Source: Deltaproteobacteria bacterium
GTDB lineage: Bacteria > UBA10199 > DSSB01
Reading direction: 5' to 3'
Length of the DNA: 64,000 bases
NCBI GenBank assembly: GCA_024233625.1
Contig: JACKPJ010000001.1
Coordinates: 62,001 to 126,000 of the forward strand
This document shows positions 52,996 to 61,126 of the stretch, piece by piece (position 1 is the first letter of the stretch; every line of letters starts with the position of its first letter). A model generated the notes under the pieces. It saw nothing but the letters and a program-made list of their open reading frames with translations, ran no database searches and was not told the DNA's origin. The translations under genes were made by a program, and so were the position numbers.

Positions 52996-54075
52996 TCATT
53001 TTTTATGATGCGCCGAAACTTCGCGACATAAACTCTGTATTTCTCGATCTGTAGCCATAAGATACAAACTAATCACATCATATTTTTCCAAATGGGGATT
53101 TGCTTGAGACTCGAGATACATCTTCTCTAAAGACTGCATAAAGTCAGGGTACTTGACCATCCATTGATTAAAGGCTTTTGCATTTTCATTGAGTCGATTG
53201 ATGACGTCCTCTGTATTTAAACTTGGGTTATCTAAATCTTGATCCATCAATTGATAACGGGCTGAAATCAAAGCATCTAATTCCTGGACCTCTACATCAC
53301 CTTTTCTGCTATAGTACATTTTTCTAAACTGGAATGAAATCTTGCGTAAGTCTGCACACATTTCAGGATTTTTAAACAAAGCAGCATAAATACTGAAGCT
53401 CAAAGTACTCACTTGAGATTCGTTTCCTGTTTCCATTTGATTTCGCAAGGCCTGGCGCAAAGGGCTCACTTCACCACCATAACTCTGAACAGATTCGTAT
53501 AACATCACAAAAGCCTGTAATAAACTCTTTGGAGCAAAAATACCTACAGTTGGAGAAACGTATTCAGAGTGAGGGTATGCCTTCCGTATAAGATGCTCAA
53601 GTTCAGAGTGGGCAATAAGCCAACGATGAATTCTTGAATAATTAGAAATCAAGTCTTTCGCAATTTCCTCGAAATAATTCTCACCGTCTTTTTGACGATT
53701 AAGACGCGATTTAATTTGTCGTCTCTCCTCAAACAAGGCTTCAATTTCTCGAAGCGCTTTAGGGTCGGACTTAGCCAGTCCCTTCCACTCACGATTAAAT
53801 TCAGTGCTAATTTTAATCACAGCACGAGCTGCCGCTTTTAAGTCTTCAACTGAGGCTACTTCCGTGGACTTTGAATCTCCGAAAAACAAAGCCGGAAAGC
53901 GCAATTGATGAAAATGAACAGTGAATGGAATGTTAGAGACATGAACAAAAGCAGATATTGTCTCTGAGTTGAGAGTTTTTAAACTAGTAACTAGGTCTCT
54001 TTTTAAAAAGTTCCCTTCATGAAATGTGGTCATATTAACACCCACCCCTCCGGTGAAGCGTGTGTTCAATGACAT
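52996..54075 (-). CDS. Protein of unknown function
   Basis: Not recognised. The 359-residue product has no signal peptide or membrane segment. After a short Ser/Thr/Asn N-terminus it is mostly helical and charged, with possible coiled coil near ALREIEALFEERRQIKSRLNRQK (about 105-128) and conserved-looking hydrophobic patches. AAGGAAA precedes the ATG. The endonuclease Q-like gene follows at 37 bp, so a shared role is possible but unsupported by sequence. Confidence 0.7.
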   Translation of the reverse strand: MSLNTRFTGGVGVNMTTFHEGNFLKRDLVTSLKTLNSETISAFVHVSNIPFTVHFHQLRFPALFFGDSKSTEVASVEDLKAAARAVIKISTEFNREWKGLAKSDPKALREIEALFEERRQIKSRLNRQKDGENYFEEIAKDLISNYSRIHRWLIAHSELEHLIRKAYPHSEYVSPTVGIFAPKSLLQAFVMLYESVQSYGGEVSPLRQALRNQMETGNESQVSTLSFSIYAALFKNPEMCADLRKISFQFRKMYYSRKGDVEVQELDALISARYQLMDQDLDNPSLNTEDVINRLNENAKAFNQWMVKYPDFMQSLEKMYLESQANPHLEKYDVISLYLMATDREIQSLCREVSAHHKK

Positions 54076-54369
54076 TTTCCTTACCCTTAAAATCTAAATT
54101 TGTTGAAAGATTACCCGTTATTAGGCTTTATAGATATGCTAGACTTGTATCCAAAAAAATGAAAATTCAGCACTCAATAGCCCAATATTCATTTTTCAAT
54201 AACATTTCGAACCTATTTGTCTATAGCTTTTCTTTATAAAAAGATATTTAAGTATTTTTTGTATTTTTTCGCGAAACTTTTTATTTCGATAACACGATAA
54301 ATCTCAAACGGCAGAACATCATTTATTCATTTAAATAATTATAGATGAACATACAAAAAAGGATTTAAC

Positions 54370-55275
54370 ATGAGTATCAAGAGTGTTACTCCAAATACAA
54401 GGCTCAATCAGCAAAAACCTTCGGATAATCTTATCAAGAAGCATCCAAAAAATCCGGATCCCTCTGATGGAGTTCAACATAATGAATCTTCACGTCAATC
54501 CAGCAGGGATTTAGGAGATCTAATTAAGGTTAATATCAATCCAAGTGATGCCACTCGTGTCGATAAAAAATATCCTATCTATACATTGGAGCAAATCAAA
54601 GAATTAAAAAATAACTCCTATAATCAAGCAGAATTAAAAAAACTTATCCTGGAAAATAAACCTAAAAAACAAAAACCTTTTGATAAATACCGGACCATCA
54701 TTGAAGAAAATGGCGGCACTTTTTTAGAAGGCTTCCAATACCGCAATATTGTCGCATTAAGAAATGAAAACTTAACTACCGTAAATAAGAATAAAGGTAT
54801 TTATGATGATACGATGGTAATGCTCTGGACTGACGAAAAAGGGATAGAACACATCGAATACTTTCAAGCCAATACCGAACCCAGCGCTCGCTATGATAGT
54901 AAATATTGTACAGACCCAAAAAAAATTGAGGGAGTTGATGCCAATGGAGATGGAATAAGAGACCTTGGCAGAATGTGTCCTGGTTATTATGAATTTAAAC
55001 CTGGATACAGCGAAAAATATGGAAATGTTTTACGTCCCCTCAAAGATGCTAACGCAGAGCGAGATATAGATCATGATGGGGACTTCGATGAAAGAGTTTT
55101 TGCTTCTGCTGGAAAATCGATGATTATTCATAGAGGCGGACTCAAAATCACTGGAAGTGCTGGCTGTCAAACCTTACATCCTGATGAACATAGAATTTTT
55201 TGGAAAAAATTAACCGAAAACGGCAAACCTAAATTAGTCGGTTATACCCTAGTCAGCAACAGCACTCTCGAATAA
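54370..55275 (+). CDS. SAGCQ-motif protein, possible cell-wall enzyme
   Basis: 301 residues without a Sec signal. The first 60 residues are polar and disordered (Asn, Lys, Pro, Ser). The C-terminal domain (about 95-301) contains YRNIVALRNENLTTVNKNKGIYDDTMVMLWTDEKG, a PGYYEFKPG segment, two Ca-loop-like stretches (DANGDGIRD and DIDHDGDFDE), and IHRGGLKITGSAGCQTLHPDEHRIFWKKL. The His-Arg...Ser-Ala-Gly-Cys-Gln arrangement resembles proteins found with phage lysis genes and the L,D-transpeptidase (YkuD) H...SxGC site. A peptidoglycan-acting cysteine enzyme is a plausible guess. AGGA precedes the start. Lower GC than the giant gene downstream. Confidence 0.68.
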   Translation: MSIKSVTPNTRLNQQKPSDNLIKKHPKNPDPSDGVQHNESSRQSSRDLGDLIKVNINPSDATRVDKKYPIYTLEQIKELKNNSYNQAELKKLILENKPKKQKPFDKYRTIIEENGGTFLEGFQYRNIVALRNENLTTVNKNKGIYDDTMVMLWTDEKGIEHIEYFQANTEPSARYDSKYCTDPKKIEGVDANGDGIRDLGRMCPGYYEFKPGYSEKYGNVLRPLKDANAERDIDHDGDFDERVFASAGKSMIIHRGGLKITGSAGCQTLHPDEHRIFWKKLTENGKPKLVGYTLVSNSTLE

Positions 55276-55575
55276 TTTCCAAACTTTTTTCTTCCCCCGA
55301 GAATCGTAGCTCAAACAGTGCAGATCTTTATAAGCTCGATTTCACTTCGAATTTAAAGGTATTTTTTTGATGGACCAGAATAAGCTCATGAACCTCTTCT
55401 ATTGATGAGGTGTCATCCTAAACTCCCTATAATTTTCATTTATAATGATAATAAATAAATTAAATTTGAATAAAACCTTCATTTATGTTCTACGTATTGA
55501 AGTGTTAGTAGACATCATGATTCATTCAATCCTCTAGATATTAAACCATCCTTAATTCAAACTAGGAGTTCAATT
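55276..55575. other. Intergenic region upstream of the giant gene
   Basis: About 300 bp without a gene. It is AT-rich with several TATAAT-like stretches (for example TATAATGATAAT at 55442-55453) that could be a promoter -10. The giant gene's ribosome-binding site AGGAG is at 55564. No hairpin or riboswitch was recognised. Confidence 0.45.
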
Positions 55576-58500
55576 ATGGACCGGGTAGATTCCGATAAAA
55601 ATATATCCCAATGGGAGAATAACGCTTCAGATTCTAATAACTATTCATCCATCGATGTGTTCACTAAGCAACCTCTTCCTTCAGAAGAAGCCAACATGTC
55701 CGTACCAGAGCTTGTTTCTTCACCAAGTCGCAACATGACGGCAATATCTGATGAATTCACAAGCTCCGAAGATAGCTATCTTTGCGAAAATACAAATCCC
55801 ATCGCTCAAAGACCAACTCCTCAAAAAGCTCCCAAACAGCAAAGTCTTAATCCAGTCCAGTTACGCCGAATTGCCGAAGAGTCGGAAATTTTTTCCAGTG
55901 AAATCAACCTTGCTGCTGGACCCATCGCAGATCAAAAAAAATCTCTCATCGGGCTCGAACAAAAAGTCCAAGCCCTTGAGCTTGCTGCCACCAATTATGC
56001 CATTATTGGTGATGAAGAAGCCCTCGAACGCGTCAATAATGAGCTCGAAACACTTTATGCAAAAACCGACAACGAAGGTGGACTGGTCTTGATGTCTGCC
56101 AAAGAAGCTTTGCGCAACAACGAGCTGGGTGAAGCCTTAACTCAATTTGAATTCTTACGTGCCGCCATCAAAGACCCCGAAAATGGAATTTCTCCGGAAG
56201 ACCAGATAACTGCTAGCATCCAACTCAACGAGCTAGTAACACAAAGCATCGTCTCCATTGCTCAGGAAAAAGAAGTCCATGGCGATGTCGAAAACGCCAC
56301 CGACTATTATTTAGCTGCCCTCGAGCAAGCTCCTGATCCTCAAATTGCTCAAAAAGCCATTCATAATTATCTGCAAACCGAGGAAGGTGATCTCTACACA
56401 AGTAACACCAAAATTTTACAACTCGAAAACCAAATTGAAAACCTAGAATCTCCTTCGACAGACTGCAGTGAAGACCCTGACGCATGCGAGGTCGACCCCA
56501 CAAATTTAGCCTTGGCGGCAACAAAACGTCAGGAAATTATCGAAAAAAAAGCAAAACTGCATTCTCAACGCAATGACGTCACCGAGATGCTCCAAGCCAT
56601 TGTGGAGCGTGGTTTTGCCAGTGCACCTCAAGAACAACGTCAACTTGTTTTAGGGATGACTTTAGCCAAAGCAGGAGATCCCGACCGCGCTGCAGAGACC
56701 TATTATCAAGTTTGGGATGAAATCAATGCAAGCGAACTCGCCAATGCAGATAACATGAGCGAAGAGGAATACCGAGACCATGCTCTCTTTAAGCATGCGA
56801 TCGCCGTCCAGCTCACTTCTCTCAGCTACGCACCCAGCTTAAGCATTGTCGATGATGCCGATAAACCCCGTGCAGAGGAATCCATCAATATTTTAGAAGA
56901 AAGCCATCACAGCTTAAGCTTTGCCTCCGATGTCAACGAAGCCGAGGCTCACAACCGTTTTTTACTTGCCCGTATGCATCTAGCCAACCACGACACAGAA
57001 TCCTCGCGGCAAATTCGCCATGCATGGATGGAGCAATATGGAGACTCGAAAGCCAACAGCTTCATTGGAGGGCTTCGTGGACGCGTCAAGCTCATGGAGG
57101 TCAATGATGTTCTCAGTGATCCAAGCAAAGACCTCGAGACCAATCAAACACGAGCCATGCGTTTGGCTTCAAGCATTTACGCCGAATATCATGAGACAGA
57201 CAGCGATGTTGCTTCAAATAGTTTATTGATGCTAGCGGAGCTCGCACGCAGTAAAGGCAATACTCTGCGCTGGTATGAACTCCACGAAGAACTTTTGGAT
57301 AAATATGGCCAAGAAAATCAATTACTTGCTGTACAAGCCAGTCTCAACGATCCAGATTTAATTAAACTCCGAGAGCTCGTTCCCAAAGGCAGCAATATCG
57401 AAGAGATTGATGTGGATGATAAATGGGAAGGTTTTAAAGTTGCACTCAGCAACGCGACTGATAGCGATGGAGAAACCCTGGCTTGGATGCTCGGTGGTGG
57501 AGTTATCGGTGGCCTCTTAACAGGCGGTGCTGCACCAGCAATTATCGTTGGCGCGGGTGCAGGTGGAGTAACCGATATGGGACTCAAAGCCGCAAATCAT
57601 TGGGATGAAGTCGCACTCGCCAGCCGTTTAGGTGTCTCCAATATTACTTTTCAACAAGGCCTCAATCGAACTCTCATGTTAGGTGGAGAACTCGCCCTCT
57701 TGCTCACCAGTGGTGGAGTGGGTTGGGCAGCCGGAAAAGGCTTTCAAACAGGTGTTGGCATCGGCGCCAAAGCTGCAGCTAAAAGTTATAGCCCCCATAT
57801 CGCTGCCGCACTCGGAATGACCCGCAACCCAGAATTTTGGGCCAAGGCCCTTCAAAAAGGCGGTCAATACGCTAATCTGCTTGCTTCTGCAGGTGTCGGA
57901 AGCACGGCGATGTATACTTCCATGGAGTATCAACAAGCTCAGCTCATGTCGATGATCACCGGAAAAGACGTCCATATGAACTGGGATAGCGGTGAAGCCC
58001 TTCATCTTTATGCTATGGTGCTCACTTTTGGTGCTGTGGGAGGAGCTTTGGGTCTAGGTTCCCGATTTGCCTCCATGCGCGGCCTGCAATTAAGCCCCAT
58101 CACCCGCGGCGGTGAGCTCGTCGGTTTGGAAAATGCGGCCGGCCGTATGGTTATCCGCGGAGGAGAAATTCCCAAAGGCTATACAGTTGAAGTCTATGAC
58201 GCTTATTTACGCGATACGGTTATTTTAGAACGCAACGCCGCCGGAGCTTTGATCTACCCAAAAAAATTCGCTTCACGAGGCAGCAGTGAGACCCGACTTG
58301 TCAACCTGCGTGGTCCTCAAGGTGAAATTGTCTCTCAAGTTCCGGGTGTCCCCTACGGCATGCATCAGCTCAGCCATGGAGGGCAAAGTTTAGGTACTGT
58401 CGGCCATGGAGGAATCTTCGCCAAAGAAGCTGCTAATATCCTGGGAGGAAGCGCCTCTTTCTATGGTCTCGAATCTACCTATGACAATTTCAAAGGTGAA

Positions 58501-61014
58501 ACTGCACAAGACTTTGGCGCATACATGTGGCAATACTCCAAGACCTTAGGCCTTTTGCGAGCTGGATCGATGGGTGCAGACGCCGCCATCCAAGGCATGG
58601 CCCCGGGCTTACAACGCGCCCTCTTAAATATGAGTAAAAAAACTCAAGCTCGCCTCAAAGAAGCCAATGAAAGCTTTAACCAAGCTCTTGATAAAGTCTT
58701 GGAGGGCCGTCTGGGCACTAGTGTTTTTGACCCCGCGTTAGCCATGGCAGGCGGCAGTAGTCTACCCGATGCATTTTTCTCGGCTACTCATGAAGGCAGC
58801 AGCGGGTCACCCCAAGAACCGCAACCTAACTCTATTTTTCCTAATGGCCGTCAAGAAGGCTATCAAGAGCCCTTACCCAGTCCTTTAAGCAAACGTCTCT
58901 TACGCCGATTTGTGATTGATCCTCTCGAAGTTGCGATCACTAATTTTCTGGACCGATCCGCGCGTAGCCAACGCAAATGGTATAAAAATTTATTTTCTAA
59001 AATTCTCATCGATGCATTCAAACCCGACTTAGAGGAATCCGCCGATTTTGCGGGCCCGGATGGCTATAAAAGAGCTCCAAGCTGGGGCGATATCTTTATT
59101 CGGAAATTAAAAGAAGGTGCCCGTCCCATTGACGCACTACCCAATGGCAGTCCTCGACCTGGAGGCCCCAGACCAGACACGATCGTCTCACAAGTCGATG
59201 GACGTTTTGCCCAAATCGGAGAAATCGGGCCTGAGGGACAAATTATTGAAGTTCAAGATGGTACAGAGGTTCCTCTGCCTCCTTATGGAAACGGCCCATG
59301 GGCACTATTTCGCGGGGCTTTGGATGCCCTAAAAATCAAGATCGGCTATGGCAACCTGACGACGGTCCCTGGGCCCAATGGAGAGCTGGTTCCAGCAAAA
59401 ATTTTGGTCAAAGGCATTAGCTATAGCGCCCTCGATCTAGTCGCCGGATTTGAAAATTTAGCGCAAAGGTTTTATGGAGGCGTCTTCAACAATACCTACC
59501 TGGCTCCTCATAATTATCATCGCATGCACATGCCCATCGCTGGAGAACTCGTGCGCATTATTCGCGAACCTGGCCGCCTGCGCAGTGTCGGTCTCACCGT
59601 ACAACTCGACTCTCCAGAACCCGTCATGACCACCAACGAACGAGTTATTTTGGAATTTAAAACTCCGGATGGTCACCCCTTCGTCATGGTCTTTGTTGCA
59701 GCTGTCGGTGTCTCAGGCGTCACGACTCCTTTTGTCGACTTTCACCATAGTCGCCGCTATTGGTCTCGAAGAAGTGCCGCCAAGCAAATACGTGAGATCT
59801 ATGAAGTGCAAGAAGGCAAACTCATTCAAACAGAAGGAAATACAGGCGGCGTCGGAAGACTCAACCTTAAGCGTTTAAACTCGCAAAATCCTTTTTGGCT
59901 CGATATCGGTGAAGAAGTCGGTATCTTCCACATGGGGTCCACCGTCGTCACGCTCTTTCCACCAGAAATGGGCGTCCGATTTAATCCAGAAATTGCCCAG
60001 CGGGGCAATGCTGTTCGTATGGGAGAACCTGTCGCCTTCATTCGTAGCAACACTGACCCTGCTGTCATTGAACTTAATGAAATCGAGCTTCCTTCAGAGT
60101 TTAATAAAGCCGATCCGACTTATGCACGTGAAGGTCAACGCCCAGTACAAGGTGACATCACCGGGCAAGCCGCTGTCGATTACGTGACAAGTGACAGTTT
60201 TTCACCTGACAGTTCTGTCCACTATGTCCTCGGGCGTAGCTCAGACGGCGAATTATATTTTCGCATCAATACAGAAAATAACCCAGAGACAATCCAGCCA
60301 AATGATCCCAGTGAAGTCATTGCTTCGGGTTACTTCATGCGCCACTCAGATAGCGAATATACCATTGACAACCATAATCAAGATCACAAAATGCCACCCG
60401 AATCTTTAACTCAGATTAAAAAATTTTTGTACGAAAGGGCCGGCATTCACCCTCGAGATATTGAAGAAGTCGCTTATGAATGGCCTTTGGCAAACGATTC
60501 AAGTCCACAAGTACCCTTCTCTGCAATTAATACCGCAGTCGCAGAAACTCAAACGAGCTTTGATGAAAGCGATGCCGACTTTGCGCAAAATCTTCCACCA
60601 GGAAATCCACTTAAAATTCGTGTGGGTAGAGATGCCATCAACCATGTAGATTCTGATTCAAAATCCGGAGGCTTACCCTTTCTAATAATTGACCCCAATG
60701 AAATTAGAACCATTCGTCAAGCTGAAAAAACTCGCTATGTTTTTGGAAAAAATTCTCAAGGTCAATATGTTTTCCGTACACTCTCAGACACTTGGGGTTA
60801 CCACAAAAATATTGCTTCAGGTTTGCAAGACGTGATTGTCGCTGGATTTATTCTACGCACTCCTGACGGAAAACTCTTCATCAATAATGGAAGCTCAGAT
60901 TATTACAAAGACAGTTCCAACCTAAGAGAACTGCGACAATTCTTAGCAACTGAGTTAGACATGCCTACAGAAAATATTTTAATGAGTGACATTATGCGCG
61001 GGGTTTTGGATTAA
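55576..61014 (+). CDS. Giant multidomain protein with phosphatidylserine decarboxylase domain
   Basis: Continuous 1812-residue product. Residues 1-95 are disordered; about 95-620 are helical and TPR-like. At 636-830 come Gly/Ala-rich hydrophobic stretches (MLGGGVIGGLLTGGAAPA; LTSGGVGWAAGKG) that may enter membranes. Residues about 1115-1475 match phosphatidylserine decarboxylase: IFIRKLKEGARPID, VDGR (Asp1208), YLAPHNYHRMHMP (His1315, His1318) and GSTV (Ser1455), where PSD self-cleaves to make its pyruvoyl group. Two related modules follow, at about 1547-1640 and 1719-1810. Normal Psd has about 300 residues, so this fusion is unusual. Cleavage at 1454/1455 would release a 358-residue C-terminal piece. 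No Sec signal. The gene is more GC-rich than its neighbours. Confidence 0.85.
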   Translation: MDRVDSDKNISQWENNASDSNNYSSIDVFTKQPLPSEEANMSVPELVSSPSRNMTAISDEFTSSEDSYLCENTNPIAQRPTPQKAPKQQSLNPVQLRRIAEESEIFSSEINLAAGPIADQKKSLIGLEQKVQALELAATNYAIIGDEEALERVNNELETLYAKTDNEGGLVLMSAKEALRNNELGEALTQFEFLRAAIKDPENGISPEDQITASIQLNELVTQSIVSIAQEKEVHGDVENATDYYLAALEQAPDPQIAQKAIHNYLQTEEGDLYTSNTKILQLENQIENLESPSTDCSEDPDACEVDPTNLALAATKRQEIIEKKAKLHSQRNDVTEMLQAIVERGFASAPQEQRQLVLGMTLAKAGDPDRAAETYYQVWDEINASELANADNMSEEEYRDHALFKHAIAVQLTSLSYAPSLSIVDDADKPRAEESINILEESHHSLSFASDVNEAEAHNRFLLARMHLANHDTESSRQIRHAWMEQYGDSKANSFIGGLRGRVKLMEVNDVLSDPSKDLETNQTRAMRLASSIYAEYHETDSDVASNSLLMLAELARSKGNTLRWYELHEELLDKYGQENQLLAVQASLNDPDLIKLRELVPKGSNIEEIDVDDKWEGFKVALSNATDSDGETLAWMLGGGVIGGLLTGGAAPAIIVGAGAGGVTDMGLKAANHWDEVALASRLGVSNITFQQGLNRTLMLGGELALLLTSGGVGWAAGKGFQTGVGIGAKAAAKSYSPHIAAALGMTRNPEFWAKALQKGGQYANLLASAGVGSTAMYTSMEYQQAQLMSMITGKDVHMNWDSGEALHLYAMVLTFGAVGGALGLGSRFASMRGLQLSPITRGGELVGLENAAGRMVIRGGEIPKGYTVEVYDAYLRDTVILERNAAGALIYPKKFASRGSSETRLVNLRGPQGEIVSQVPGVPYGMHQLSHGGQSLGTVGHGGIFAKEAANILGGSASFYGLESTYDNFKGETAQDFGAYMWQYSKTLGLLRAGSMGADAAIQGMAPGLQRALLNMSKKTQARLKEANESFNQALDKVLEGRLGTSVFDPALAMAGGSSLPDAFFSATHEGSSGSPQEPQPNSIFPNGRQEGYQEPLPSPLSKRLLRRFVIDPLEVAITNFLDRSARSQRKWYKNLFSKILIDAFKPDLEESADFAGPDGYKRAPSWGDIFIRKLKEGARPIDALPNGSPRPGGPRPDTIVSQVDGRFAQIGEIGPEGQIIEVQDGTEVPLPPYGNGPWALFRGALDALKIKIGYGNLTTVPGPNGELVPAKILVKGISYSALDLVAGFENLAQRFYGGVFNNTYLAPHNYHRMHMPIAGELVRIIREPGRLRSVGLTVQLDSPEPVMTTNERVILEFKTPDGHPFVMVFVAAVGVSGVTTPFVDFHHSRRYWSRRSAAKQIREIYEVQEGKLIQTEGNTGGVGRLNLKRLNSQNPFWLDIGEEVGIFHMGSTVVTLFPPEMGVRFNPEIAQRGNAVRMGEPVAFIRSNTDPAVIELNEIELPSEFNKADPTYAREGQRPVQGDITGQAAVDYVTSDSFSPDSSVHYVLGRSSDGELYFRINTENNPETIQPNDPSEVIASGYFMRHSDSEYTIDNHNQDHKMPPESLTQIKKFLYERAGIHPRDIEEVAYEWPLANDSSPQVPFSAINTAVAETQTSFDESDADFAQNLPPGNPLKIRVGRDAINHVDSDSKSGGLPFLIIDPNEIRTIRQAEKTRYVFGKNSQGQYVFRTLSDTWGYHKNIASGLQDVIVAGFILRTPDGKLFINNGSSDYYKDSSNLRELRQFLATELDMPTENILMSDIMRGVLD
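60214..61005 (+). repeat. Duplicated C-terminal module in the giant protein (two copies)
   Basis: Copy 1 (about 60214-60495) and copy 2 (about 60730-61005) encode clearly related units. Compare YVLGRSSDGELYFR with YVFGKNSQGQYVFR, EVIASGYFMRHSDSEYTIDN with DVIVAGFILRTPDGKLFINN, and LTQIKKFLYERAGIHPRDIE with LRELRQFLATELDMPTENIL. Each has a beta hairpin with an aromatic start, a strand pair and an amphipathic helix. The two copies have diverged at DNA level, so the duplication is old. Confidence 0.75.
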
Positions 61015-61126
61015 GAATTTTTGAATTATTTTATAAAACATCAAAAATAATCCTGACTCTGAAGCATTTTTAGATTATTGATGGCCTATAATAGTATCTG
61101 TCTAGGTTCTTTCAGGGGGTTAGTCC

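Noticed and set aside
55576..61014. Giant gene as an assembly artefact joining separate genes
   Set aside because: The frame is open throughout without stops, codon use is even, the PSD motifs are in one frame, and no internal ribosome-binding site plus start was evident at domain borders.
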